NCBI GenBank assembly: GCA_000818945.1
Contig: KN805384.1
Location: forward strand, 624,919 to 688,918
DNA from: Schizochytrium sp. CCTCC M209059
Taxonomy: Eukaryota > Sar > Bigyra > Thraustochytrida > Thraustochytriidae
Length of the DNA stretch: 64,000 nt
Direction of reading: 5' to 3'
This document shows positions 39,255 to 49,261 of this stretch, piece by piece. The position numbers were made by a program, and so were the translations under genes. Under the pieces are notes generated by a model. That model was not told the DNA's origin. It saw nothing but the letters and a program-made list of their open reading frames with translations, and searched no databases. Numbering within the stretch: the stretch's first letter is position 1; every line of letters begins with the position of its first letter.

Positions 39255-42200
39255 TTACGGCGTAAGGTCAACAGCACCGTGGTGAGGCTCTTGTTTCGTA
39301 TTCGGAGTTCGCAGTGCCCTGAGCCTTTGCAAAAGATCCTCTTCTTGTACGCGTCCCGCTTCAAGCGCCTGAGCAAGGTCCTCGAGAGATTGCGCGCGAT
39401 CGGCGCGCGCGGTACGAAGTGCATCGACACGCTCGCCAACATGTACGAGTGCTGGGCCGCGAAGATCGTGAAGACGCGTCAAAAGCTTGCGGAACTTGGC
39501 CTGCGATATGAGATCGTCCTTTTCGAGCTGCTCCGTCTTGCGTACGAAGAGTTTGCTGATGCGAGAAAAGGCGGCCTTTGTGAGGTCCTCGGAAAAGTCA
39601 TATGCGCCATCTTTTTTGAGTCGAATCTCACCGGTGGGTCGCAGCACATTGGCGCCCTCGACCAGAACCGTGTGGGCTTCTTGGCAAAGTTTCGCAATGC
39701 GCAAGATGAGTTGCGTCGTATCGCACGAAAGGGAATGCTCGCGCACGACTTCGGCGGCCTGTTTCACCGGGACTTTGGCCTTGACCTGAGGAAGCTCTTG
39801 AAAGTATTGTTTAAGACTCTCGACTGCATCGAGACAAAGCGTGGTGACTTGGCCATATGCCTTTTTGCGTGCTTCAAGCTCGCGAATCTCGATGAGTCGC
39901 TCGTCAAATAGTTTTAGACGCTTGTCCTTGAGTCGCTGAATGTGCTCTGCAAGAACGGCTGACTCGTCGTTGAGGTTTGTCTCGAGCGTCCGTAGCTCTT
40001 GTGATACGCGGTGTCGCGCAGCCTTTTGCTGATGCATGCGGTCTCGGATGTCGCGGAGGTCTTGGGCAATTTGCACCGTGTCTACATTCTCGCTGGCTGG
40101 GATACTTTCGAGAGCGCCTGAATGCAAGACTCCCCAGCCCGGTGCGCCTCGAACGTAGCGGAAGTCACTTTCTGAGGCAAAGCGATGCTCGAAGCCAAAG
40201 TAAACTTGTGGCAAGGAGCCAAAGTCGTCAATTTCCATGGCCATGTGCTCGTCCAGACACGAAGGCGGAATGCACATTTCCCGAAAGTGAACGTGCGAAC
40301 AATGGTCGGAAACGGTTACTGTCCATGCGGCTGCCTGCTTTGGAGCGGGATGAAGAAGCGTGATTGTGTCTGCCGTGATCTCTCGCCGCGCTGCGTGCTG
40401 GGCAAACCGCACAAGAGCCTCTGCGGCATCTTCCCGCTGGTCTCTGTCCATGGGTGACCCAAGAGCAACAACAATCGCTTCTGCGGCGCCTGCTGGAGCT
40501 CGCAAAAAGATTTCATCAAGAGCGGCGCCAACTTTTGACGCATCTTGTGCAGTTACCAGATGGAACAGCGTTGACGATTCTGGACGACCATTTTCGGAAG
40601 GTATGAAGGACGGTGCAAAAGGCGCAAAGTACTCTTGTAAGGTCTTGGCACATGCGGGGTGCAGGTTTTTGTATGGTGGCGCTGCGACCCACGTGCATGT
40701 ATTTTGCATGAGAGACGCGAGAGCAGGGCGTGAGCTTAGCCAGAAGCGCACGGCAGCTCGCGTTTGTTCCGAGGTGCGCAAAGTGACGAGCTCCTCCCAT
40801 GGGATCCATCCTCCGAGATGGAGTACGGGCGCTCCTGCAGGTAGCGCGGCGCCACATGCAAGGAGCGCGTCAGCTGCACCAATCTCGCTCGAGGCGCCAT
40901 TGATTGCTACGAGTTCATGAAGCGAGACACGATCATCGATGGGCGTAAGGAGCTCGCAGCTCGCAAGATGATAGTTGTGACCAATGGCAATATCAATCCG
41001 AAAACGGAACCCAGGCACGAGCCCATGGCAGGTGATGACTTCGGGACGATTGGCTTGCAGCCGCGCAAGACGCGAGTCATAAACGTGACCATGTGCATAG
41101 TCATTGTCAAGACCCACGACGGTAATCGTTGCCACGCAGGGGCGGTCCATTTCAATGACGAGGTCAACTGAGGAGGGAGTGAGACGCGTGAGTGCGGGCC
41201 CAACGGTCGGTGAAGGGAGCAGAGCTTGATGATGGTCCTCGTCGGTGCGAAAGTATGCGAGTGAGCTGAGACTTTGCGAAAGCGCGTCATTGGGAACATA
41301 GTCAAAGGCTTCTTTGAGAGATGTTGACTCGAGCACCGGTTCGGCGGCAACTTGGGTCCAATCATAGTCACTCGCGAGAACAACCTGGGTTAAGATAGCA
41401 GGCGTTTTAGATGGTGCCTCCTGCTGGACGCGCTGTGTAATCGTGCCCCATCCTGCCTCTGCGGGTTGGGCGTTCGTGACAACAATATAAACGGGTCGGG
41501 GTATGGGTTCGGCTTGTTGCCATTCGGCCAAAGCAAAGAGAAGCTCTTCATTGATTCGTCTTGCATCACGGTCGCCGTGCTCGTTGCGTCGACCGAGCAG
41601 AGGGGCATCGCAATCGATTACGAAGTAGAGTTTGGGAGAGCTCAGGCAAGGCTCTTGTGTCAATTCCTTGCGAAGTTCTGTCGAGAGAAGATGAGCTGGT
41701 CCTTTGGCTGGGCACGCAAGAATGACGATGCCTGACTGGTTTGCGAGCGGTATTTTACAAAAGACCCGGTCTTGTTTGTCCATGGCAACGATTTTGCCGT
41801 GAGGAAGGCTTACTTTAAGACTTGCGTTGCTGTCGAGTGGCCTTGTTTTTACAAGAACATCACACATGCTGAGCGGGCGGAGCGTCGCGTGGCCAAGGTC
41901 TGGCGAGATAGCGCTGCTTGCACTGATGAGGACGCAAGAAGGATTCCCTGGAGTGAATGAGGTTTGTCGACGATGCGCCGAGGTAGAATCGAGCGTGACG
42001 CACGCGCGTGCGCCGTGGGGAAGCAAATGCGCAGGCATGGGTATTGCGATGCAAGCGTCTGCGTCTGTACGCAATTTGCGGGTGTATATGCAATTGGAGG
42101 AAGTTGTGGGCAGGTAGCCCACAAGATTTGGGAGCTCCGAGGCAAAGGGGAGGTCGAGCATACTGAGCGACATGGTGAGGCGCGTGTTGGGCTTCGAGGT

Positions 42201-43091
42201 CTTTGCAACGAGGATGTGAGTGTTTCCGTCTCTAATTTCGACCCAGGGGCCCTGAATAATCCATACAGGGTTGGTCCTCTTGCATTCTTCATCCTCCAAA
42301 TCGTCATCTTCGACCTCATTGTCGGCGTCTTGAACGTCTTGTTGCTGGTTTGTGGTTGTTGTTGTTCTCGTTGATGATGATGGTGGTGGCGGTGTTGTAG
42401 ATTTCGTATCAATTGCAACAAGGCGGGGAAGGTTGTCGATACTTGTATTGAGATGAGCTGTGAGCCGTTCAAAGGTATAAACGCATTCCGGCAGGAGCAA
42501 GGGTTGCTGAAGTATGTGGCTGGACTGGACCCATTGAGCAAAATCGCTACGACTGAGCCGCGCGTAGCGTTGCTCAGGGCTGGAGGCACAAATCTTAGAA
42601 AAGAGGTCGTCGACCCAGCGCGCTACGTCACGTTCGCTGGCCTGAGGCACGAGGTCGCCGAGACGAGAAGCAGCGCGGGCCGCGATGGTGCAAAGCGCAA
42701 GAACCTGGTCCTCGACGAGTTCGCCATACTCGTGTTCGTCGAAAAGGTCAAAGATGAAGTAGAGTTTTTCTTGCGGCGAGCCCTTACAAAGCATCGCGAG
42801 ACCGCAGAGGGCTTCGAGAACAGAAACTTCAGCATCGTCGTCGTTGATCCCGTAGGTGTCGTCATTGTCCGCAAAGGTGTCTGCCATTTGCTGCGCGATA
42901 GCGACTGGTACGAGCGGTGGTCGTCCGGGCGCTCGTGCGAGGAGGGCGACAAAGTCGCGTTTGGGCATGTCGGAGAGTTCGACACATTGAAGACCTGGGT
43001 TGTACCAGGACTTGAACCTCTGACGAAGGACTTGAACCTGGTCGAGCGGCCAGTGCGCCACCCACCTGAGCGCATCGAGGGCCGAGGCCAT
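39255..43091 (-). CDS. 1278-aa EF-hand-like / coiled-coil protein of unknown function
   Basis: The N-terminus is helical and calcineurin B-like: a KLYFIFDLFDEHEYGELVEDQ segment near residue 110 has the EF-hand shape but lacks Asp/Glu at loop positions 3, 5 and 12, so calcium binding is doubtful. A Thr/Pro- and Asp-rich linker at about 235-275 follows. The middle third is beta-rich and includes a fibronectin III-like stretch (LTRLTPSSVDLVIEMDR...HGLVPGFRFRIDIAIG), the layout that precedes PhoD-type phosphatase domains in stramenopile proteins; the metal-binding motifs of such phosphatases were not seen. The last 240 residues are coiled coil (IAQDLRDIRDRMHQQKAARHRV). No signal peptide or membrane helix is evident. 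The family is not recognised. Confidence 0.8.
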   Translation of the reverse strand: MASALDALRWVAHWPLDQVQVLRQRFKSWYNPGLQCVELSDMPKRDFVALLARAPGRPPLVPVAIAQQMADTFADNDDTYGINDDDAEVSVLEALCGLAMLCKGSPQEKLYFIFDLFDEHEYGELVEDQVLALCTIAARAASRLGDLVPQASERDVARWVDDLFSKICASSPEQRYARLSRSDFAQWVQSSHILQQPLLLPECVYTFERLTAHLNTSIDNLPRLVAIDTKSTTPPPPSSSTRTTTTTNQQQDVQDADNEVEDDDLEDEECKRTNPVWIIQGPWVEIRDGNTHILVAKTSKPNTRLTMSLSMLDLPFASELPNLVGYLPTTSSNCIYTRKLRTDADACIAIPMPAHLLPHGARACVTLDSTSAHRRQTSFTPGNPSCVLISASSAISPDLGHATLRPLSMCDVLVKTRPLDSNASLKVSLPHGKIVAMDKQDRVFCKIPLANQSGIVILACPAKGPAHLLSTELRKELTQEPCLSSPKLYFVIDCDAPLLGRRNEHGDRDARRINEELLFALAEWQQAEPIPRPVYIVVTNAQPAEAGWGTITQRVQQEAPSKTPAILTQVVLASDYDWTQVAAEPVLESTSLKEAFDYVPNDALSQSLSSLAYFRTDEDHHQALLPSPTVGPALTRLTPSSVDLVIEMDRPCVATITVVGLDNDYAHGHVYDSRLARLQANRPEVITCHGLVPGFRFRIDIAIGHNYHLASCELLTPIDDRVSLHELVAINGASSEIGAADALLACGAALPAGAPVLHLGGWIPWEELVTLRTSEQTRAAVRFWLSSRPALASLMQNTCTWVAAPPYKNLHPACAKTLQEYFAPFAPSFIPSENGRPESSTLFHLVTAQDASKVGAALDEIFLRAPAGAAEAIVVALGSPMDRDQREDAAEALVRFAQHAARREITADTITLLHPAPKQAAAWTVTVSDHCSHVHFREMCIPPSCLDEHMAMEIDDFGSLPQVYFGFEHRFASESDFRYVRGAPGWGVLHSGALESIPASENVDTVQIAQDLRDIRDRMHQQKAARHRVSQELRTLETNLNDESAVLAEHIQRLKDKRLKLFDERLIEIRELEARKKAYGQVTTLCLDAVESLKQYFQELPQVKAKVPVKQAAEVVREHSLSCDTTQLILRIAKLCQEAHTVLVEGANVLRPTGEIRLKKDGAYDFSEDLTKAAFSRISKLFVRKTEQLEKDDLISQAKFRKLLTRLHDLRGPALVHVGERVDALRTARADRAQSLEDLAQALEAGRVQEEDLLQRLRALRTPNTKQEPHHGAVDLTP

Positions 43092-44041
43092 CCTGCGTTA
43101 CGGGCCTTGCTTCTTGCGCAGGCAGTTTGGGCTCCCTGCCAGCCACAGAGTACCGTTGGCGGTGCGTGCCTCCTATAGTGGGTCGGTCCCTCCTCCCCTT
43201 TCTTTCTCCCTCTCTCCCTTCCACGCGACGAGGCCGCATCTTTTCTCTGAGAAGCTCCGCACGATCGACGCGGAGGCGCCTGGGCGCTGCCGCAGGGCAC
43301 TCGGTCATCCTGGTGCAGCTGTTGCTGTCGTCGCGGCGGCGACCATCCTGAGTCGCGAGTGACTGTGCAAGGCGGTGCAGCTTCTCACCTTCCCTGCTTG
43401 ACAGACTCTGTGAATCGATTGATTGATTGATTGATTGATTGACTGACATATTTCGCCATTTTCTATTGTCATTGTTTAGTTTTCATTTATGTGTTGATTG
43501 ACCTGCCCTGCCCCGCCACGCTGGCTGCCAGCTCACACTCTGTGTTCGGACGCTCATTTGCTGGGGTCGCACGTGGTCGCTTGTTCGTGCGTCTCGCTCG
43601 CCGTCTGTCGTGGCAGGAGAGAGAGGGACTCGCGTCCCCTCCCTCCCTCCCTCTCCGCGCGTCGTCGCTCGGTCCCGCGGATCGCGCCGCCCGGTCGGTC
43701 CCGCGGATCGCCGCNNNNNNNNNNNNNNNNNNNNNNNNNNNNCTGCGGGCGGAGGCCGGCGGCGCCGCGCAGGAGGCCCGGGCAGCAGAGCGGGGAGGCG
43801 GGGCGCGTGCCGTGCTCTGCTCTGCTCTGCTCTGCTCTGCTCTGCTCTGCTCTGCGGGCGCGTGCGGGGGCAGCGGAGGCGGCGCTGCTGGCGTGTGCAC
43901 GCACGCGGTGCAAGCTGGAGGCGGCCTGGGCGCAGAGCAGAGAGCAGAGCGGAGCAGAGCAGGTCCATTCCGGGCAGAGTCGAACGTATCGCGGCGCACG
44001 CACGCACGCGGGCGGCGGCGAGCGGGGCCGACGGCGGCGAT
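43092..44041. promoter_or_regulatory. Divergent GC-rich region with assembly gap
   Basis: This region separates the EF-hand-like gene (-) from the WW/WH2 gene (+). It holds (GATT)n at about 43415-43444, a 28-base N gap (43715-43742) and (CTCTG)n at about 43812-43854. The first exon of the WW/WH2 gene is expected here or in the gap. Confidence 0.5.
43715..43742. other. Assembly gap (28 N)
   Basis: A run of N lies between CCGCGGATCGCCGC-type GC-rich sequence on the left and CTGCGGGCGGAGG on the right. Confidence 0.99.
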
Positions 44042-45721
44042 GCCGGCGGCGCCGCCGAGGACGCGGTGAACGCAGAGCCCGGCGTGGAGAGGGAGCTCGG
44101 CAAGAGCAGCGGCGACAGGAAGAGCGCCGCGGAGTGGACCGAGGTGGTGCACCCCAAGTACAAGCGGCCGTTCTGGTACCATCGGGCCTCGCGAAAGTCA
44201 ACGTGGACGCCGCCTCCAGGGGTGGACGGGCGCGTCGCGCTCCTCGCGAGCAGAGACGGAGACGTGGGCGGCAAGGAGGAGGGGGGCGGCGAGGTGACGC
44301 CGACCAAGCCTGCCCTGGAACATGCAGCATCATGGAATGCCGGCTCGAGCGGGTCGTCGTCCTCTCGTCGATCCTTGTCGCGACGAGAAGGCAAGGATGG
44401 CTCGTCTCGGTCCGAATCCTCCTCGTCCAAGTCGACGCGATCCTCGACCTCAGCGTCGAAGAGCAAAACCTCAAAATCCAAATCTTCTTCTAGGCGACCA
44501 AAGTCCATGCCTGCTGAAAATCTCCCATCAAGCAGTTCTCGCCATGCACAAAGGCCACACGATCCAGTGATTGACGACTATAAAGAATCCAAGGCTGGCG
44601 CGGGTCGTCTTGTTGGACAGGACGGCAAAAAGAATGACAAGGACCATGACAACGACAACGACGACGACGTCGTTGATGATGGCGGTTGGGAGGAACATTT
44701 TCATAAACACTTTAATTTGCCGTACTGGTACAATCGGCGCGAAAGACGGAGCACATGGACCCCCCCGGAAACTCAAAAGATTCTACGAGGGCTAGCGCTC
44801 GATGACGCGAGTGGCGCGGGCATGGGTACGGGCTCTGGCACGGGTGCGGTGAAGGAGGAAAGTATTCTGAAACGAACGCACTCGCGAAGCAAGCGGAGCG
44901 GGCCCGTGGTCGACACGTACGATGAAGACGAACACGGCGCAATCATGAGCGCCAACGAAGCTGAGGAAGAAGGTGCCGAGGCCTCGATTCGCGTTGGCAC
45001 AACCATTACAATCCGAGGCACGAGCGGACCGCTGACGCTACTGGAAGGGATGCACGGCCGGGTGGTTGGCTTTGTATCGTGCCATGCATCTGCGGGACCC
45101 TTTGTGTTGGAGGTTGCTGGAAAACGGCTGGTTGCTTCGCAGCGCGTCTTGCGCGTACAATCATCATCCGCCGGTGTGCGTGCGGCCAAGTCGGATGTTG
45201 CCCAAACATCGGATGTTGCCTCAGAAACGGACGACGCGAAGGCGTGGCATGCCTCGCTTCGCGCGCCAAATAACCCCTTTTCTGACGGAAGTTCGGAGCG
45301 GTCCGGAACCCCGCCGTTGCCGGCAGGGGTCCCGCGAAAACCGCATCCTCTGGTAAGCGCTTTGGATCTCAAGGCGCAACTTCAGCAACGCGAGTTGAAA
45401 AAGGTGACGTCTGAGGTGTCGGAAGCTGAGGTCGAGACCAAAATGCAGACCCCGCCCAATGGGCAGGCTCCGCTCAAGTTCAACTCGGCTGATTTGCTCG
45501 CGGCCGTTCAGCTGAAAAAGACTTCGCTTCGCAAAACGGAGACCGCGCCGCTGCCGTCGCCGGCCGCTGGAAAACCGAGTCTTTTAGAAGCGCTCAAGAA
45601 CAATGTCATGTTTCGCTCGTCGCAGAGTCGCTTGGAAGAGAACCCGGCGAGCAATCGCGGTTCCAACGCTGACGACGACGATAGCAGCGTCTTTTCAAAC
45701 GTCGACAATCCTTTCGAGTGA
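44042..45721 (+). CDS. WW-WW-WH2 protein, probable actin regulator, 5' end unresolved
   Basis: The frame is open from before the N gap, yet holds no ATG upstream of the first WW; the nearest ATG (44040) is out of frame. A 5' exon or sequence error is therefore likely, and the start given is nominal. Two WW domains follow: EWTEVVHPKYKRPFWYHR...STWTPPPG (44130-44220) and GWEEHFHKHFNLPYWYNR...STWTPPE (44686-44772), with a Ser/Lys-rich linker between. After a small Gly/Val-rich beta region come WH2-like actin-binding motifs: LKAQLQQRELKKVT (about 45370-45410), LLAAVQLKKTSLRK (about 45493-45534) and a weaker LLEALKNNVMFRS. WH2 motifs bind monomeric actin; WW domains bind proline-rich partners. An acidic NPFE end closes the protein. 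Confidence 0.75.
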   Translation, partial: AGGAAEDAVNAEPGVERELGKSSGDRKSAAEWTEVVHPKYKRPFWYHRASRKSTWTPPPGVDGRVALLASRDGDVGGKEEGGGEVTPTKPALEHAASWNAGSSGSSSSRRSLSRREGKDGSSRSESSSSKSTRSSTSASKSKTSKSKSSSRRPKSMPAENLPSSSSRHAQRPHDPVIDDYKESKAGAGRLVGQDGKKNDKDHDNDNDDDVVDDGGWEEHFHKHFNLPYWYNRRERRSTWTPPETQKILRGLALDDASGAGMGTGSGTGAVKEESILKRTHSRSKRSGPVVDTYDEDEHGAIMSANEAEEEGAEASIRVGTTITIRGTSGPLTLLEGMHGRVVGFVSCHASAGPFVLEVAGKRLVASQRVLRVQSSSAGVRAAKSDVAQTSDVASETDDAKAWHASLRAPNNPFSDGSSERSGTPPLPAGVPRKPHPLVSALDLKAQLQQRELKKVTSEVSEAEVETKMQTPPNGQAPLKFNSADLLAAVQLKKTSLRKTETAPLPSPAAGKPSLLEALKNNVMFRSSQSRLEENPASNRGSNADDDDSSVFSNVDNPFE

Positions 45722-46053
45722 AGATTAACGAGGATATCGGGAGGTTTGGTCGAAGCGTTCGTTGCCAGATGACGTAACTTTTTTTCTTCCAACGGAACAT
45801 TTGTATTTCATTTTCTCATTATTGTTGTCGAGAGTACATGAGGGCCGGAACAGCGTGTCTTGGGCAAAGCTTTGATTCTGGCAAGCTTGTGCACCTGCTG
45901 GCCACATCACAGTCTGTGGCAGGGTCGTAAAGTTTAGAATTCATTTAAAAAAAAAAGAAAAAAGAAGAAGAAGTGAATGACAACGTAGTCTAACATCCAT
46001 TTTCCGTGTTGGCAAAGACGGCAACCCTTGAAAGCTAGATCTGATCCCTTGTG
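45722..46053. other. Convergent intergenic region, no gene seen
   Basis: This 332-bp spacer between the WW/WH2 gene (+) and the AT-hook-like gene (-) contains an A-rich stretch near 45946-45972. No ORF is supported. Confidence 0.6.
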
Positions 46054-46737
46054 CTAGTCACTATCGTCGTCGTCACTGTCGTCACCGTCTGTTACGGGAT
46101 CGTAGAGCTTCATGTAAAGTGGATTGATCCGCATTTGACGCTCGAGGTTCATACGGTACGGCGTCGTAACCTCAGGCGCGTCTTCTGGGAGTTCTCGCCA
46201 GCGTTCATCCAAAACTTGAGGTCGTGAAGGACAAATATAAGGCATGCGCGGATCAGAAAATGTGCAGAGGTGAGCCAACTTTCGAGAATACGAGACGCCT
46301 CGAAGAGGCAAGCCGAGGATCTTGCAAAATGAAAGTTTATCTCGCCAAATGTTGCCCTCTGGTGTGGCGATCGTCTTGCGCACATATGTCCAGATTTCAT
46401 GATCTGGATGGTTGATGAGAAGGCGCGTCGCGCGGTTCTTCTGTACCTCGTCGGTAAGTTCTTCCATGGAATTTGATCGTTTGATCTTGCGCGGGTCTGA
46501 GCCCCAGGAGCGGTACGTCCATCCGGGCTCGTGGTCCAAGAAAGCCTCTAGGCCGAGATAGTTGGGGTCGTTTTGCGTTACATGTTTTCCTCGCTTGGCT
46601 GGTCGGCCACCGCGTCTGTCGAGGCGCTGTCGCTTTTTGTTCTTGGTGCGTATGCGCGCATACTCCTTGTTGATCCAGGCCCAGGCCTCCGGCTCGGTGT
46701 CAGCCGTGTTGTCTAGCTGCGCAGTCTCCCTCGGCAT
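46054..46737 (-). CDS. Small AT-hook-like basic protein, unknown
   Basis: This 227-aa protein starts at ATG 46737; the longer frame starts only with GTG. Residues about 30-50 are very basic (RIRTKNKKRQRLDRRGGRPAKRGK) and include an AT-hook-like GGRPAKR core, also a strong nuclear-localisation candidate. The middle is Trp/Pro-rich (GWTYRSWGSDPRK, HEIWTYVRKTIATPEGNIW, LGLPLRG) and looks like a compact domain. The end is an Asp/Ser tail. I do not recognise the family. It is probably nuclear or nucleolar by composition alone. Confidence 0.7.
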   Translation of the reverse strand: MPRETAQLDNTADTEPEAWAWINKEYARIRTKNKKRQRLDRRGGRPAKRGKHVTQNDPNYLGLEAFLDHEPGWTYRSWGSDPRKIKRSNSMEELTDEVQKNRATRLLINHPDHEIWTYVRKTIATPEGNIWRDKLSFCKILGLPLRGVSYSRKLAHLCTFSDPRMPYICPSRPQVLDERWRELPEDAPEVTTPYRMNLERQMRINPLYMKLYDPVTDGDDSDDDDSD

Positions 46738-49261
46738 CGCCTGCCTTGCGTCTCGTCTCGTTCGGCCCGGCCCCGCCCGCTCTCCTCTCCTCCCGTCACG
46801 TCGCACGCGTCAGGTTTGTTCTTTCCTGCCTGGCCCGGCTGAATGGCAAGACGACGTCTTCGGTTCAATGTAACGTCTAAATCCGAAACCGCTGAATTTA
46901 GACGTTGAAATTATCAACGTTACGTTCCAACCAACTTTGTGATTGATTGAGCTGACTCGCGGAGGCTGTGTCGCATTTCGGACAACAGTAATCGTAGTCG
47001 GTCTACCATGGCGTTCGACGACTTTTGTTGAGCTTGTCTTACAATCTGCAGCTGCTGCAGCTGCACTTCTGCTACTAGGTATACTGCTGGTAAAGATGTC
47101 GCTTGGCGAGCGCAAGACGAGCGGAACAGAGCAAAGTAAGGTTGGTCCTCACTCATGCCACCCATCATCTTTCATGTCAAGGGCGCTCGCTGCCTGTCTC
47201 TCGACGTGCCACAGTCAAGGCAGGATGGGGAAAAAAAAAAATGATCTGAACTTGAAAACGCCAATCGCTCTCATTCACTGGTATAGTCGACTGGACTCAC
47301 TGTCATGTCGAACCGAGTGACCGTTCCCGGCATCGACACTTAGGCAAAGAGGACGTTCTGACGCACCCGGAATTAGTCCCAGAGCCAATCGAGTCCTCCC
47401 ATTTCATTCTTCGGCATTTCTCGTTTCGTGCGATGCGATGCAATGCCATGCGCAGGCGAAGGCGATGGCATTGCAATGTGCTGACTGGACGCGCAGAACC
47501 ACACAAAGTAGGTGTCGCATGGTGGCAGCTCAGAGGCTTGCCGAGGGCGCCTCGTTCGGAACCGGAAGAAAGGAAGGGATGAAGGAAGAAGGGAGGGAAG
47601 AAGGACAAAACGCCGCGGCCGCCTGTGATTGCCAGCGACCAGTGGTGTGCTGTACCGGCAAACGTTGAGCGAGATTCCGAAGCACCCCGACCGTCAGCAG
47701 CACCAGGCTGCTGCTTTTCGGCAGTACCGCGAGTGTGAACACCGCCGCTGCCGATGCCGCTGCCGCTGCCGCTGCCGCTGCCGGCTATTCCTGCTTCGTT
47801 CCGACATCGCGCATCCCGTTCCATCCAGCGCTCGCGTCGCCAACCATCTTCACCATTCTCATGCTTCACCGAATAATGGCGTGGCCTTTGCCGCATTCTC
47901 GCCGTCGACTGCTGCGCCTCTGCGCGTTGCATGTGATACACTCGCATGCTGCTGCAGCTCGAGGCCGTCGCCGCTCGTCACTACGTGCGGCAGCGCCAGC
48001 GGCAGCGGCGCGCGCACGCTGCAGTTCGGTCGGCGAGGTAGGGAGGGCCCCACATTCCGCCGCGCACGTGCTCGGGGCCCAGAATCCTGGACCGGCCAGG
48101 GGGCCACTGCGGGATCGCACACGAGGTTTTGCTTGACCGGCACGCTTGCGGAAGCCAGGTGTGGGTCTTCGTTTGCCGCACCACACGGCTCCGGGTGACC
48201 GGCGGCGACAGGCGGAGACCGCTGTACCACACGTTGAAGCGCGAGAACGTCGTACCCAGAGCGCTGACCGCCGATGCGGCGACCCCGGCGAGGACCGACG
48301 AAGAAGAACAAGAACAACAACAACAACAACAATAACAACAACAAGCCTGAGGATTCGAAGAAGAACGCGGCAGCAAGGGGCTGAGCCTGAGGGAGGACGT
48401 CGCCACGCGGTGGCGGCGGCGGCGGCGCGCCAGGAGGTGGATGGCGCGGAGCAGCGACTGCGGCGCTCGGCCACTGGGACGGCGCGGGTGGCGGCGGATC
48501 GCCTGCTCAGCGGCTGAGCAGCGGCCGCGAGAGACCGCGCGTCACTGGCGGCCCGCCGCGACGTGCCGCACGTACTACGTTAGTGAAGGGCGTTGGGTCG
48601 CATTGCGACAGCCAGATCGGTCGGTTCGGCGTGCCTGCGCGGCGCTGAGCCCAAGAAAACACGAAAACGGGTGGATGGACGTCGACGACCCTGAAGACAG
48701 GGCCGGCGAGGCCGAGACTTACCGTGGCGAGGCGTTGGCCAGCCTAGCCAGGCCCCAGCCGCGTTGGGTCGGAGCTGCGCGGGCAGCAAGCCGTGTAGGT
48801 GCACCTGCACTGGCAGTGGCGCGCGCGTTTCCGAGGACGGAGGCCTTAGCGTGCGCGCGCCAGCGACTTCCGGCCGAGCCGTGACCGATCGCGACCGCCT
48901 GCGAGCAACCGCGCGAGCGGGCGCTTTCTCTCACGTCTCTCCCCGCCGCTGCCGGAGCCACTGGCTGGTGGTGGCAGCCTGCCTACAGGAGGCTGCTTCC
49001 GAAGTCCGCATGCATGCGGTCGACACAATTCCTCCACCACCGCCCAACGCGCGTGCAGCCTCTGCAGCTGCTTCCGGGATGGCCGAGAAGGGCGGGCGTC
49101 AGGAACAGAGCAGCAGTGGCGGACGTCAACCGAACATCCCCGAGAAGCTAGCTACTTTCCATCTACGAGCTCGCGCTGCTTGATGAGTCGAGGCAAACCC
49201 CGAATCGATCGAGCCTCGCTCGAACCAAACTTCAAAGAAGGCATCGAACCTGCTCAACGCC
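46738..49261. other. Long divergent intergenic region
   Basis: This 2.5-kb gap lies between the AT-hook-like gene (-) and the first transporter (+). It contains an 11-bp perfect inverted repeat (46872-46882/46896-46906), (GCCGCT)n at about 47743-47785 and (AAC)n at about 48311-48344. Many frames are open because of GC content, but none shows domain-like sequence. Undetected small exons are possible. Confidence 0.5.
46872..46906. promoter_or_regulatory. Perfect 11-bp inverted repeat (hairpin or operator-like)
   Basis: AACGTCTAAAT and ATTTAGACGTT are exact inverse complements separated by 13 bases, about 135 bp upstream of the AT-hook-like gene's ATG. It could be a protein-binding palindrome or a hairpin in the leader. 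A related AACGTTACGTT follows at about 46916. Confidence 0.45.

Noticed and set aside
47629..48474. Several 130-200-codon frames on both strands in the 46.7-49.3 kb gap
   Set aside because: They are Arg/Ala/Ser/Cys-rich, overlap one another in different frames and contain simple repeats ((GCCGCT)n, (AAC)n). No motif supports any of them.
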